A stretch of DNA of 64,000 nucleotides from Streptomyces sp. AM 4-1-1 (GCF_029167625.1 NZ_CP119145.1:1860001-1924000); one strand, 5' to 3'. Positions 41,380-50,668 are shown, numbered from the stretch's first letter. Notes: a model not told the origin generated them from the letters alone. Program-made: numbers and translations.

Positions 41380-42033
41380 TTAGTCGTCGTCCCCGAGCAC
41401 CGGCTCCGGGAGCGTTCCGGCGTTGTGCTCCAGCAGGCGCCAGCCGCGCGCGCCCTCACCGAGCACCGACCAGCAGCAGTTGGTGAGCCCGCCCAGACCC
41501 TCCCAGTGGTGCGACTCCAGGCCGAGCAGTCGGCCGATGGTGGTGCGGATGGTGCCGCCGTGACTGACGACGACGAGCGTGCCGCCGTCCGGCAGCTTGC
41601 CGGCGTGTTCGAGCACGACGGGCGCGGCCCGGTCGGCGACCTCGGTCTCCAGCTCGCCGCCCCCGCGACGCACGGACTCGCCGCGCTTCCAGGCCGCGTA
41701 CTGCTCCCCGAACCGCCCGACGATCTCCTGGTGGGTGAGTCCCTGCCAGGCGCCCGCGTACGTCTCGCGCAGAGCCGCGTCGTGTGCCACGCCGAGACCG
41801 GTGATCGCGGCGAGTTCGGCGGCCGTGGCCGCCGCCCGCCGCAGATCGGACGCGACGATCGCGTCCGGCTTCAGCGAGGCCAGCAGCCGGGCCGACCTGC
41901 GGGCCTGCCCGACCCCTGTCTCGGTCAGCTCGATGTCCGTGGAGCCCTGAAAACGGCGCTCCAGGTTCCACGCCGTCTGGCCGTGTCGCCAGAGGACGAT
42001 CTTGCGGCCCCTGCCGCTGTCGCTGCCGTTCAG
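41380..42033 (-). CDS. Histidine phosphatase family protein (CTG start)
   Basis: This 217-aa phosphoglycerate mutase-like phosphatase has the catalytic R-H-G motif in V-L-W-R-H-G-Q-T-A-W-N near residue 14, L-E-R-R-F-Q-G-S, the Y-A-G-A-W-Q-G-L-T family segment and the second catalytic His in V-V-S-H-G-G-T-I-R. No ATG, GTG or TTG precedes the RHG motif in this frame, because an in-frame TGA lies 9 nt upstream. A CTG at 42033 overlaps the rsfS TGA as CTGA, replacing the usual ATGA, and gives the expected M-N-G-S-D-S start. It lies downstream of rsfS as in other Streptomyces. Confidence 0.85.
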   Translation of the reverse strand: MNGSDSGRGRKIVLWRHGQTAWNLERRFQGSTDIELTETGVGQARRSARLLASLKPDAIVASDLRRAAATAAELAAITGLGVAHDAALRETYAGAWQGLTHQEIVGRFGEQYAAWKRGESVRRGGGELETEVADRAAPVVLEHAGKLPDGGTLVVVSHGGTIRTTIGRLLGLESHHWEGLGGLTNCCWSVLGEGARGWRLLEHNAGTLPEPVLGDDD

Positions 42034-42461
42034 CGCGGGTCACCTTGCGCGCCGCCGTTGAGCTCAGCGTGCTCCACGGCCTTGCCCCGGGTCTTGACGG
42101 CGTCCTCGGGGAGGGGGATCTCGGGGCAGTCCTTCCACAGACGCTCCAGCGCGTAGAAGACGCGCTCCTCGCTGTGCTGGACGTGGATCACGATGTCGAC
42201 GTAGTCGAGGAGAATCCAGCGGGCGTCGCGGTCGCCCTCGCGGCGCACCGGCTTGGCGCCCAGCTCCTTCAGGAGCCGCTCCTCGATCTCGTCGACGATC
42301 GACTTGACCTGACGGTCGTTGGGGGCCGAGGCCAGCAGGAACGCGTCGGTGATCGACAGCACGTCGCTGACGTCGTACGCGATGATGTCGTGCGCGAGCC
42401 GGTCGGCAGCCGCCTGAGCGGCGGCGTTGATGAGCTCGATGGAGCGGTCAGTGGCGGTCAC
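42030..42461 (-). CDS. rsfS: Ribosomal silencing factor RsfS
   Basis: This 143-aa protein binds L14 and blocks subunit joining when nutrients are low. Family features are the N-terminal A-A-D-R-L-A-H-D-I-I-A-Y-D-V, P-N-D-R-Q-V-K-S-I-V-D-E-I-E, G-D-R-D-A-R-W-I-L-L-D-Y-V-D-I-V-I-H and Y-A-L-E-R-L-W-K-D. It comes after nadD and the LCP gene, the usual order, and overlaps the phosphatase gene by 4 bp. Confidence 0.95.
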   Translation of the reverse strand: MTATDRSIELINAAAQAAADRLAHDIIAYDVSDVLSITDAFLLASAPNDRQVKSIVDEIEERLLKELGAKPVRREGDRDARWILLDYVDIVIHVQHSEERVFYALERLWKDCPEIPLPEDAVKTRGKAVEHAELNGGAQGDPR

Positions 42462-42530
42462 AAGCAGGCTTTCGTCGGCGGTCAGATCGACCTCTAGGGT
42501 CTCACGGACCGCCGACAGCCCGTACGGCGA

Positions 42531-44363
42531 TTATTTGATCTTGTAATCCTGGCCCAGGACGACCGACACGTCGGCGTTCGCGGCGGGCTTGCCCTGCTTC
42601 ACCGCGGTGACCGGCAGCCCCAGGGTCTTGGCGACCTCGGTGGCCTTGGCCTGGTCCTCCGGTGTCTTGTACAGGATCTCCGAGGCCGCCTCGGCGTCGA
42701 CCTTTCCGCCGTCGACGAACGCGTAGCCGCCGTTGAGCAGCTGGACCCTGGCCGCCTCCGTCCCGTCCTTGTTCCCGGTGGCGTTCCTGACGCCGACCCT
42801 GACGGGCGCGTCCTTGTCGGGCGCCTTCACCGTGCCGCCGAGGATGTCCTTGACGACGCTCTCGGTGGCCTGTTCGGTGAGACTGCCGTCGGGCTGCACC
42901 GGCAGCACGGCCGTCTTGTAGTCCCCGCCCTTGGCGTGCTGCGCCAGCTTGGCCAGGGATGCTCCCAGGTCCTTCTCGGGCAGCGACGGATCGAGGATCT
43001 GTGCCAGGGACTCGACCGTGGTCGTGGCGGCCTTCGGCTCGTCCGAGATCTTCCGCAGGACGCCCCGCATGACCTGTCCGAACCGCAGCAGTTGCTTCGC
43101 CTCGGCCTCACCGGGTGCCTGGTACGTCGCGTACGCGACGGCCATCGCACCGCTCAGCGTCTGCGCCTCACCCTTGTGCACCAGGGGCGAGGCCCCCTGC
43201 TTGGCGTCGGGGACGTCGATGTCGGTGTCCACCTCGATGTTTCCGACCAGCTCGACCAGATTCTCCAGGTACGGGGTGTCCAGACGCCACGTACCGCTGA
43301 TCTCCGTGCCGAGCAGCGTGTCGATCGCCTCTCGGGTGCCGGCGGAGCCGTCGTCCTCCACGGACTTGCCGAGGGTGGTGGCCGCCCCGTCTTCGGTGGC
43401 GACGGAGAGCGAGTTGGGGAGCAGGACGGTGGTGCCCTGTTTCGTGGTCACGTTGTCGACGAGCAGCGCCGTGGAGGTGCCACCCTTCTTGGTGTTGTGC
43501 AGATGGACCACGATGACGTCCCGCTGCTGGGCGCCCGACGCCTCGGCGGCGGAATCGTCCGAACCGGAGAGCCCGGGGAGTTTGCCCGCGGACCAGAGAT
43601 AACCGACCCCGCCGACCACGATCAGGGCGGCCACCACGATCAGCGCGACCATCCGGTGGCGGCCGCGCCGCCGGGCCTCCTCGCGCCGCTCACTGCGGCT
43701 CTCGGTGAACTTCAGCCAGTCGATGACGTCGTCGGAGTCCTCGTCCGGCTCCTCGATGAACGAGAACTGCTCGGTGCGGTAGTCCCGGTCGGAACGGCGC
43801 TGCGCGGGCACGGCCGGCTCCGGTTCGAGCTCCGGCTCCGGCTCCGGCTCGGGGGCCGTCGGCCGGGACGGCGGGGCGGCGGGCTCCGGTGTAGCGACGG
43901 GGGCCTGTTGCTGAACGCCCCACTGCCGCGCGGTGTCGACCGTGGACGGCTGCTGAGCGCTGTCGTAGCCGTAGCCGTCGTACCCGTAACCCTGCCCCTG
44001 CGGGAACTGCTCCGCCGGACGGGCCTGCTGGGACGAATCGGGGTGCTGGGGCTGTTGGGCCTGCTGTGCGTACGGGTCGTACGAGCCGTACGGGTCATAG
44101 GAGCCGTACGGCTGCTGGGACTGCGGCTGCTGGTCCTGGTACTGCTGTTGGTCCTGGCGCCGCTGCTGGTCCTGGTACTGCTGTTGGGCGTACGGGTCGT
44201 AGCCGTATCCCTGGTCCGTCTGCTGGGGCTCCTGAGACTGCTGGGCCTGCTGGGGCGCGTACGGGTCGTACGGCTGCTGGTACACCGGCTGCCCGTACTC
44301 GTCGTAGCCGATGACCTGCGGCTGCTGTTGGTACGGGTCGTACGGGTTCTGTCGGTCGTTCAC
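42531..44363 (-). CDS. LCP-family protein with LytR C-terminal domain
   Basis: This 610-aa protein starts with a long Gln/Tyr/Pro-rich cytoplasmic tail (about 1-230, built on D-P-Y-x-Q-Q and Y-G-S-Y-D-P-Y repeats). A single transmembrane segment (about 275-297; V-A-L-I-V-V-A-A-L-I-V-V-G-G-V), an LCP-like extracytoplasmic domain (about 315-480) and a LytR_C domain (about 515-610; R-V-G-V-R-N-A-T-G) follow. LCP proteins attach wall glycopolymers to peptidoglycan. From memory, the S. coelicolor gene at this position (SCO2578, PdtA) acts in sporulation wall assembly. GTG 44363 has GAGGGG upstream. A wall-polymer locus lies 8 kb away. Confidence 0.85.
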   Translation of the reverse strand: MNDRQNPYDPYQQQPQVIGYDEYGQPVYQQPYDPYAPQQAQQSQEPQQTDQGYGYDPYAQQQYQDQQRRQDQQQYQDQQPQSQQPYGSYDPYGSYDPYAQQAQQPQHPDSSQQARPAEQFPQGQGYGYDGYGYDSAQQPSTVDTARQWGVQQQAPVATPEPAAPPSRPTAPEPEPEPELEPEPAVPAQRRSDRDYRTEQFSFIEEPDEDSDDVIDWLKFTESRSERREEARRRGRHRMVALIVVAALIVVGGVGYLWSAGKLPGLSGSDDSAAEASGAQQRDVIVVHLHNTKKGGTSTALLVDNVTTKQGTTVLLPNSLSVATEDGAATTLGKSVEDDGSAGTREAIDTLLGTEISGTWRLDTPYLENLVELVGNIEVDTDIDVPDAKQGASPLVHKGEAQTLSGAMAVAYATYQAPGEAEAKQLLRFGQVMRGVLRKISDEPKAATTTVESLAQILDPSLPEKDLGASLAKLAQHAKGGDYKTAVLPVQPDGSLTEQATESVVKDILGGTVKAPDKDAPVRVGVRNATGNKDGTEAARVQLLNGGYAFVDGGKVDAEAASEILYKTPEDQAKATEVAKTLGLPVTAVKQGKPAANADVSVVLGQDYKIK

Positions 44364-44382
44364 CGGTGCCCCTCTCCGTGGC

Positions 44383-45000
44383 TCATTCGCCGCGGTACAG
44401 CTGGCGCTTGTCGATGTAGCGGACCACACCGTCGGGGACCAGGTACCAGACCGGCTCCCCCGCCGCGACTCTCCCACGGCAGTCCGTGGACGAGATCGCG
44501 AGCGCCGGCACCTCCACGAGCGAGACGCCGCCCTTCGGCAACCCGTCGTCCGTGAGCACGTGTCCCGGACGCGTCACTCCGATGAAGTGGGAGAGCGAGA
44601 ACAGTTCCTCCGCGTCCCGCCAGGTGAGGATCTGCGAGAGAGCGTCGGCGCCGGTGATGAAGAAGAGGTCCGCGTCGCCGTGGACCGCGCGCAGGTCCCG
44701 TAGCGTATCGATGGTGTACGTCGGTCCGCCACGGTCGATGTCGCTGCGGCTGACCGAGAACTGAGGGTTCGAGGCCGTGGCGATGACCGTCATCAGATAG
44801 CGGTCCTCGGCCGGGGAGACCTGTTTGTGGCTCTTCTGCCACGGCTGCCCGGTCGGGACGAAGATCACCTCGTCGAGGTGGAACTGGGCGGCCACTTCGC
44901 TGGCCGCCACCAGGTGTCCATGATGGATCGGGTCAAATGTCCCGCCCATCACACCGAGTCGGCGTTTGCCGGGGCCGGTAGGCACTTCCTGCTCTCCCAT
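44383..45000 (-). CDS. nadD: Nicotinate-nucleotide adenylyltransferase
   Basis: This 205-aa enzyme makes deamido-NAD from nicotinate mononucleotide and ATP. It has the nucleotidyltransferase motif [14 protein letters not shown] near residue 16 and the C-terminal [10 protein letters not shown] (I-S-S-T-x-x-R). ATG 45000 gives the conserved N-terminus; a GTG at 44985 with GGAGAG upstream is a possible alternative. It leads the nadD-LCP-rsfS-phosphatase string and ends 20 bp before the LCP start. Confidence 0.95.
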   Translation of the reverse strand: MGEQEVPTGPGKRRLGVMGGTFDPIHHGHLVAASEVAAQFHLDEVIFVPTGQPWQKSHKQVSPAEDRYLMTVIATASNPQFSVSRSDIDRGGPTYTIDTLRDLRAVHGDADLFFITGADALSQILTWRDAEELFSLSHFIGVTRPGHVLTDDGLPKGGVSLVEVPALAISSTDCRGRVAAGEPVWYLVPDGVVRYIDKRQLYRGE

Positions 45001-45038
45001 GCGTGCAGAGCCTACTGGCACAGCTGTACGCCTCGGCC

Positions 45039-45203
45039 TCAGCGGTCGCGGTTGAAACGGGTGGTGATCCACACCAGGAGCAGCAGGACGAGGAGCGCGC
45101 CACCACCTGTGACGAAGGGACTGAGACTTTCGTGGTTGCCACCGTGCTCGCCGCCCTCGGAGGCGAGAGTGACCAGCTGGTGGGCGGTGCTCGTGAGGCT
45201 CAT
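45039..45203 (-). CDS. Small single-pass membrane protein, 54 aa
   Basis: This ORF was found by reading the strand directly. It begins [13 protein letters not shown], has a Gly/His/Glu-rich segment and a transmembrane helix ([11 protein letters not shown]), and ends in a basic cluster T-R-F-N-R-D-R that would sit in the cytoplasm. GAAG precedes the ATG. It is 38 bp before nadD and 84 bp after another small membrane ORF, all on the minus strand. No function is known to me. Confidence 0.65.
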   Translation of the reverse strand: MSLTSTAHQLVTLASEGGEHGGNHESLSPFVTGGGALLVLLLLVWITTRFNRDR

Positions 45204-45287
45204 CTTCGACGGGACCTATCGCTCGGGAGTCGGAAGCAAGTCGTCGCGGACATCGTATGCGGGCGCTCCGGGCACGCTCACGCCGAC

Positions 45288-45440
45288 TCAGTCGTTGTCA
45301 TCGTTGTTGCGGTATCCGCGCAGCAGGAACCAACCGAGCAGTACGGCTCCGACGATCGAGGCGACCAGGACGATCCGGACCGTGTTGCCCGGCCCCTGAC
45401 TGTCGGACGCGGCGGCGATCAGTGCGAACGTGTGCGGCAT
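45288..45440 (-). CDS. Small single-pass membrane protein, 50 aa
   Basis: The ATG at 45440 has GGAG 8 nt upstream. The protein begins [11 protein letters not shown], has a transmembrane helix ([15 protein letters not shown]) and ends [10 protein letters not shown]. It resembles its neighbour at 45039-45203 in size and topology, but the C-terminus is acidic instead of basic. It is the first gene of the nadD-LCP-rsfS string and is divergent from the M48 protease. Confidence 0.65.
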   Translation of the reverse strand: MPHTFALIAAASDSQGPGNTVRIVLVASIVGAVLLGWFLLRGYRNNDDND

Positions 45441-45557
45441 TTCGGGCGCTCCTTCGAGTTATCCACAGGCCCCCGCACACCGTAGCCCCAGCACCTAGGC
45501 TGGAATTTGTCAGGGGGACGGGCGACGACGACGTCTCGTACGAACACAGGGGGACTG

Positions 45558-46787
45558 ATGACCGACAGCAGCCACGACAGCGCGCGTGACGGCCACGAGG
45601 GTGTGCCGGGCAGACAGCGCAGGCGTTTCCCGGGGATCTCCTCCCGGGCGTACGAACACCCGGCGGACCGCTCGGCCCTGGTGGCTCTGCGCAAGCTGAG
45701 TGGTTTCGACACCATCTTCAAGTCCCTCAGCGGACTGCTGCCCGAGCGCAGTCTGCGACTGCTCTTCCTCTCGGACTCCGTCCGGGTGAGCGACGCCCAG
45801 TTCGTCCATCTCAACGACATGCTGCGGGACGCCTGTTACATCCTGGACCTGGAGAAGGTCCCGCCGATGTACGTCACTCAGGACCCGCGGCCGAACGCCA
45901 TGTGCGTCGGCCTCGACGAGCCGATCATCGTGGTGACGACCGGTCTGGTGGAGCTCCTCGACGAGGAGGAGATGCGGGCGGTCATCGGCCACGAGGTGGG
46001 CCACGCCCTCTCGGGCCACGCCGTGTACCGCACGATTCTGCTGTTTCTCACCGGTATCGCGCTCAAGGTCGCCTGGATTCCGCTCGGCAATGTCGCGATC
46101 ATGGCGATCGTGACGGCGCTGCGGGAGTGGTTCCGCAAGTCGGAGCTGTCCGCCGACCGGGCCGGACTGCTGGTCGGCCAGGACCTCCGGGCGTCGATGC
46201 GCGGCCTGATGAAGATCGCCGGCGGCAATCATCTGCACGAGATGAACGTCGACGCGTTCCTCGCCCAGGCCGAGGAGTACGAGAAGGGCGGCGACCTGCG
46301 CGATTCCGTGCTCAAGATCATCAATGTGCTGCCCCGCTCGCACCCCTTCACCACGGTGCGTGCCGCCGAGCTGAAGAAGTGGTCCGAGACCCGCGAGTAC
46401 CAGCGGATCGTGGACGGCCACTACCCGAAGCGCGAGGAGGACAAGGACACCTCGGTGACGGACTCCATACGTGAGTCGGCCTCGCACTACGCGGAGACCG
46501 TGCGCGGCAGCAAGGACCCCCTGATGAAGCTCGTCGGTGACATAGCGGGTGGTGCGGGCGACCTCGGTGGCAAGCTCCGCGACAAGTTCACCGGGGGCGG
46601 CGGCAACGGCGCGGCCAAGGCAGACCCGGGCACCGCAGGCGGCAAGGGCAGTGGTACGGGCGGCGACGGTGGCGCGCCGGGCGCCAAGGGTGGCGGCGCG
46701 TCCGGGACGAGCGGGTCTACGGACGAGGCGGACGGGACGTGGCGGCGAGCTGATCCCGAGGAGGGCTCTGGGCCACGGGCGGACTGA
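45558..46787 (+). CDS. M48-family metallopeptidase (HtpX/Ste24-like)
   Basis: This 409-aa protein has the zinc motif H145-E146-V-G-H149 and the downstream zinc Glu in S-E-L-S-A-D-R-A-G near 195. Hydrophobic stretches before and after the active site suggest a membrane-associated protease. The C-terminal 80 residues are Gly/Ala/Lys-rich and disordered. GGGGG precedes the ATG. HtpX-like proteases remove damaged membrane proteins. Its 3' end overlaps the convergent membrane-protein gene by 71 bp. Confidence 0.9.
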   Translation: MTDSSHDSARDGHEGVPGRQRRRFPGISSRAYEHPADRSALVALRKLSGFDTIFKSLSGLLPERSLRLLFLSDSVRVSDAQFVHLNDMLRDACYILDLEKVPPMYVTQDPRPNAMCVGLDEPIIVVTTGLVELLDEEEMRAVIGHEVGHALSGHAVYRTILLFLTGIALKVAWIPLGNVAIMAIVTALREWFRKSELSADRAGLLVGQDLRASMRGLMKIAGGNHLHEMNVDAFLAQAEEYEKGGDLRDSVLKIINVLPRSHPFTTVRAAELKKWSETREYQRIVDGHYPKREEDKDTSVTDSIRESASHYAETVRGSKDPLMKLVGDIAGGAGDLGGKLRDKFTGGGGNGAAKADPGTAGGKGSGTGGDGGAPGAKGGGASGTSGSTDEADGTWRRADPEEGSGPRAD

Positions 46788-47847
46788 TCGTCAGCGTCCC
46801 GCACAGCGCGGCCACGGGCCGGCCCGTGGCGTACGGGTCGGTGCCCGCCGGTCCGCCGGGGGCCGCCCGTTCTCCGGCGAGCAGCGGGCGCAGTGCCCCG
46901 ACGGCGTCGGCCTCGTCGGCGGTGCACGCCTGTGGTCCGGCTTGTACATAGCTGCTGCGCAGCTCCAACCGGCCCAGCCGGAGGTCCTCACGGTCGAACC
47001 GGAAGTGCAGTTCGCGGCGGACGGTGAACAAGGAGACGCTGTCGGCCTCGCGGGGGCCGGAGGTGGTGGGGCGCAGGGCGTAGGTGAAGGTGTGGTCCGA
47101 CACGACCTCCAGCATGTCGGCGCCTTCCTCGGCGTAGTCGAGGGTCCCCTGGACACGGATGTCCGGGGCGGCGAGGGTCACCCTCTTCGGATCGAACCTC
47201 ACCAGCCAGCCGGTCGCGGCGTGCCTGCCGTCCGCCGAGGCGCCGGCGCTCCGGTCGAATTCGTCCATCTGGTCCGGGTCGAGAAGTGCCTTCACCTGAC
47301 GCACCGCTCCGCCGGTGAGCACATCCGGGTCGAGCGAGGACTTCACCAGATAGTGCTTGACGGTGTCGAGGGCGGCGACGACCTGGCTTTCGGAGAAGTT
47401 CTTCGTCCGTGTCACGGCGGGAGGGCTGATACCCGCGGCTCCCGACCGGTGGCCGCCCGCGGGACTGCTCGCGAAGAGGTGGGCGGCTGTGCCACCGGGC
47501 ACCCGGCCCCGGGGAGCGAGAGGAATCACGGTGGTCCGCAGTGGTTCGACGCGCCGACCGGACGACGTCGGGTACGGATGCCGGAATCCCATGAAGACCG
47601 CTGTGCCGAAAGCGAGGAGGATCAGCGCCATCAGGACGATGGCGGCCTTGGAACCGCCACGCATCACGCGCGGCGGGCGGGTCCTGACGGCTTGGGCGTG
47701 TTCACCCATCCGCTCCTGGGCGGAGAGTTCCTGGAGCCGGGCAGCACGGACAAAAGACTCGTCGAAGACGACGGAACGGTATTCGTCCTCACCGCCGCCG
47801 GGGAGCCCCTCGGGTGTCCCCTCAGGTGGGTCTCCACGCCCTTCCAT
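46717..47847 (-). CDS. Single-pass membrane protein with SVVFDExF motif (A)
   Basis: This 376-aa protein has an acidic cytoplasmic N-terminus carrying Y-R-S-V-V-F-D-E-S-F-V-R-A-A-R, a transmembrane segment at about 70-90 (A-A-I-V-L-M-A-L-I-L-L-A-F-G), a Pro-rich linker, then an extracytoplasmic beta-rich domain (about 150-350; L-L-D-P-D-Q-M-D-E-F and A-L-C-G-T-L). The same N-terminal motif occurs in the next gene upstream. The function is unknown. The 3' end runs 71 bp into the M48 protease gene. Confidence 0.82.
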   Translation of the reverse strand: MEGRGDPPEGTPEGLPGGGEDEYRSVVFDESFVRAARLQELSAQERMGEHAQAVRTRPPRVMRGGSKAAIVLMALILLAFGTAVFMGFRHPYPTSSGRRVEPLRTTVIPLAPRGRVPGGTAAHLFASSPAGGHRSGAAGISPPAVTRTKNFSESQVVAALDTVKHYLVKSSLDPDVLTGGAVRQVKALLDPDQMDEFDRSAGASADGRHAATGWLVRFDPKRVTLAAPDIRVQGTLDYAEEGADMLEVVSDHTFTYALRPTTSGPREADSVSLFTVRRELHFRFDREDLRLGRLELRSSYVQAGPQACTADEADAVGALRPLLAGERAAPGGPAGTDPYATGRPVAALCGTLTISPPVAQSPPRDQLAATSRPPRP

Positions 47848-47916
47848 ACCTTCAGAGTAGGTCGGAGAAGGTGAACGTAAACTCCGAGCCGCCGGTCAAA
47901 AACCGGGCGCCCGGTG

Positions 47917-48570
47917 TCACGAGGAGGGGGGAACGGCCGAAACCGTGGGCCGGGACCGGTACGGGGAGGCCGGCGGGCCGACATCCCGGCCGAGCGCCGG
48001 CGGACCGCCGTTCGTGGGAGCCGGGGAGACATCGCGTCCCGAAGGACTGCCCACCCCGCTGGTGGGTGACGGCACCCGGTCCTGGCGGTTGTGCGAGGCG
48101 CCCCGGTACACGGCGGTGAAGGCGAGCGCGACCATCCCGATGCCCATCACCAGGGCCAGCAGCCAGGCCACCGGCCGGTGCCAGCGTGCCGAGCCCCGGT
48201 AGGGGCGCAGGGCACCGCCGTGCCGCCCGTAGGGGCCGTACGCGTATCCGCCGTCGTCGGGGTCGTCGGGGTCCAGGGAGTCGTCGTAGCCGCTGTCGCG
48301 ACCGTAGGTGCCGTACTCCGAGCCGTAGCCGTCATCGTACGGATCGTCGTCCGCGGGGACCCGGCCCGAACGCGCTCTGGCCGCGTCGGCGGCGGCGCGG
48401 GCCTCGGCGGCGGCCAGAAGCCGCTCCACCGCGGTGGGTTCATGGATCTCGGCGGCCTTGACGAAGTCCTCGTCGAACACCACGGAGGCGAAGTTCTCAT
48501 CCGCGCCCCCGCGGTCGTCGTCGGGCTCCCAGCCGTCCGGGAACGGCCTGCCCCCCACGTCGTCCGGCAC
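47917..48570 (-). CDS. Single-pass membrane protein with SVVFDExF motif (B)
   Basis: This 217-aa protein has an acidic N-terminal cytoplasmic region with F-A-S-V-V-F-D-E-D-F-V-K-A-A-E, a Gly/Tyr/Asp-rich stretch, a transmembrane segment near 133-155 (V-A-W-L-L-A-L-V-M-G-I-G-M-V) and a Ser/Pro/Gly-rich outer tail. It shares the N-terminal motif with the protein at 46717-47847, but not the outer domain. It lies 69 bp upstream of that gene on the same strand, so the two are probably cotranscribed. Confidence 0.8.
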   Translation of the reverse strand: MPDDVGGRPFPDGWEPDDDRGGADENFASVVFDEDFVKAAEIHEPTAVERLLAAAEARAAADAARARSGRVPADDDPYDDGYGSEYGTYGRDSGYDDSLDPDDPDDGGYAYGPYGRHGGALRPYRGSARWHRPVAWLLALVMGIGMVALAFTAVYRGASHNRQDRVPSPTSGVGSPSGRDVSPAPTNGGPPALGRDVGPPASPYRSRPTVSAVPPSS

Positions 48571-48960
48571 GTTTCCAGCCTAGACCCGGACGGTCGTTTT
48601 GGGCAGGGACACCGCGCGTCCGGCGAACAGGACCGGCCACCGCCGGAAGGCCGGAACGCACCACCGCGCGGGCCCACGGTCCGCCTGGGCACGGCCCGGG
48701 GAAGCGGCCCCAGGACTGGTGCGGGACCGCTCCGCCACACGGGTGCCCACGGGTGCCGGGCCCCTCGCACGGGCGCCGGACGACCGACGGACCGACCGCC
48801 CCCGGGCGGTCGTCGGTTGGTCCCGAATGGCCGCCTGAACGGCCGCTCGAATGGCCGAGGGACGCCTACGGATGGCCGGTGTACGACCTACCGGCGTTCG
48901 GTCGGCCTCCGACGCACCTCCTCGCGGACCGTCGGCCGCAGGCGGACCCAGCGGTCCGCC

Positions 48961-49079
48961 TGCGGCCGGGACGTCTGCGGCCGGGACGTCTGCGGCCGGG
49001 ACACCAATGGTCAGGCGTCAGGCCGTCGAGAGTCGGGACGTCCGGGGTCGGGACGTCAGGGGTGGAGACGTCCGGGGTC
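48961..49079. repeat. Two 15-bp tandem arrays, the second abutting the proA stop codon
   Basis: Array one has three units of TGCGGCCGGGACGTC at 48961-49003. Array two has three units of GGGACGTCCGGGGTC at 49035-49049, 49050-49064 and 49065-49079, ending 2 bp from the proA stop (49082-49084). The rest of the 511-bp gap (48571-49081) holds further degenerate repeats (for example CGAATGGCCG variants) and no supported gene. Confidence 0.9.
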
Positions 49080-49081
49080 GG

Positions 49082-50365
49082 TCAGCGGACGTGGCCGTCG
49101 CCGGTCACGATGTACTTCGTCGAGGTCAGCTCCGGCAGCCCCATCGGCCCCCGGGCGTGCAGCTTCTGCGTGGAGATGCCGATCTCTGCGCCGAAGCCGA
49201 ACTGGCCGCCGTCGGTGAACCGGGTGGACGCGTTCACGGCCACCGCCGCCGAATCGACCAATTGGGTGAACCGGCGGGCCGCCGCCTGTGACGTGGTGAC
49301 GATCGCCTCGGTGTGGCCGGAGGACCAGAGCCGGATGTGCGCGACGGCCGCGTCCAGCGAATCGACGACTGCGGCGGCGATGTCGTACGAGAGGTACTCG
49401 GTCTCCCAGTCGTCCGGCGTCGCCGCGACGACCGTGGCCTTGGAACCCTCCGCGTACTCCAGCACCCGTTCGTCGCCGTGCACCGTCACCCCGGCTCCGG
49501 CCAGCGCGTCCAGGGCGCGCGGCAGGAAGTCCGCGGCGATGTCCTGGTGGACCAGCAGGGTCTCCGCCGCGTTGCAGACGCTCGGACGCTGCGCCTTGGA
49601 GTTGATCAGGATCTCGACGGCCATGTCGAGGTCGGTCAGGGCGTCGACGTACACATGGCAGTTGCCGGTGCCGGTCTCGATGACGGGCACGGTGGACTCC
49701 TCGACGACCGTGCGGATCAGGGAGGCGCCGCCGCGCGGGATCAGTACGTCGACGAGGCCGCGGGCGCGCATCAGCTCCCGTACCGAGTCGCGGTTGTCGC
49801 CCGGCACCAGTTGTACCGCGTCGGCGGGGAGGCCGGAGCCGCCGACGGCGTCGCGCACCACGCGCACGAGCGCCGTGTTCGAGGAACGCGCGGAGGAGGA
49901 ACCGCGCAGCAGCACGGCGTTCCCGGACTTCAGGCAGAGGGCCGCCGCGTCGACCGTCACATTGGGCCGGGCCTCGTAGATGATCCCGACGACGCCGAGC
50001 GGCACTCGGACCTGACGCAGATCGATGCCGTTGGGCAGGGTCGAGCCGCGCACGACCTCCCCCACCGGGTCGGGCAGAGCCGCCACGTCGCGCACATCGG
50101 CGGCGATGGCACGGACGCGCTCGGGGGTGAGGGTGAGCCGGTCGATGATCGACTCGCCGGTCCCGGCCTCGCGGGCGCGCGTCACGTCCTCGGCGTTGGC
50201 CGCGACGATCTCACCGGCCCGTACCTCCAGGGCGTCCGCGATCGCCAGCAGCGCGTCGTCCTTCGCCGCACGCGGCAGCGGCGCGAGGTCGGCGGCGGCG
50301 GCGCGTGCCCGGTAGGCGGCCTGTGCGACCGGGGACATGTTGTCGTAGGGCGAAAGCGTGGTCAT
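49082..50365 (-). CDS. proA: Glutamate-5-semialdehyde dehydrogenase (gamma-glutamyl phosphate reductase)
   Basis: This 427-aa enzyme catalyses the second step of proline synthesis, reducing glutamyl-5-phosphate with NADPH. It has the conserved [17 protein letters not shown] and [10 protein letters not shown] segments, and the catalytic Cys in [10 protein letters not shown] near 270. It lies downstream of proB with one small gene between. Its last codons abut a 15-bp tandem array. Confidence 0.96.
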   Translation of the reverse strand: MTTLSPYDNMSPVAQAAYRARAAAADLAPLPRAAKDDALLAIADALEVRAGEIVAANAEDVTRAREAGTGESIIDRLTLTPERVRAIAADVRDVAALPDPVGEVVRGSTLPNGIDLRQVRVPLGVVGIIYEARPNVTVDAAALCLKSGNAVLLRGSSSARSSNTALVRVVRDAVGGSGLPADAVQLVPGDNRDSVRELMRARGLVDVLIPRGGASLIRTVVEESTVPVIETGTGNCHVYVDALTDLDMAVEILINSKAQRPSVCNAAETLLVHQDIAADFLPRALDALAGAGVTVHGDERVLEYAEGSKATVVAATPDDWETEYLSYDIAAAVVDSLDAAVAHIRLWSSGHTEAIVTTSQAAARRFTQLVDSAAVAVNASTRFTDGGQFGFGAEIGISTQKLHARGPMGLPELTSTKYIVTGDGHVR

Positions 50366-50624
50366 GCCCGCAGAGTAGTGCGCGCTCTGCGGGCATACGT
50401 CACGTATCCCGTGATGCGAGACGGCGTTCGGCCGACCGACACAGCCGGTTCACACGGCGCGCCCGGTACGGGTACGAATCAGCCTCATGGCCGGTACCGC
50501 CGGTCACCGGAAACCGGCGGACCGGCAGGCAGTCGGGCAGTCGGCCAGTCGGGCAGTCCATCCGCACACCGGCCCCGTGCGGGCCGGTCCGGTCGGTACG
50601 CCCGTGGTCCCGCGCTCCGAGCAA

Positions 50625-50668
50625 CGCGGTCAGTACGCCGTCAGTAGACGGTCAGCACACGGTCAGTA
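50625..50668. repeat. 10-11-bp repeats across the stop codon of the small proB/proA gene
   Basis: Four copies of CGGTCAGTAC-like units run across the stop codon at 50663-50665. Each contains the TCA triplet, which is the stop codon complement. A separate set of GCAGTCGG units lies at about 50527-50560. Confidence 0.7.
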
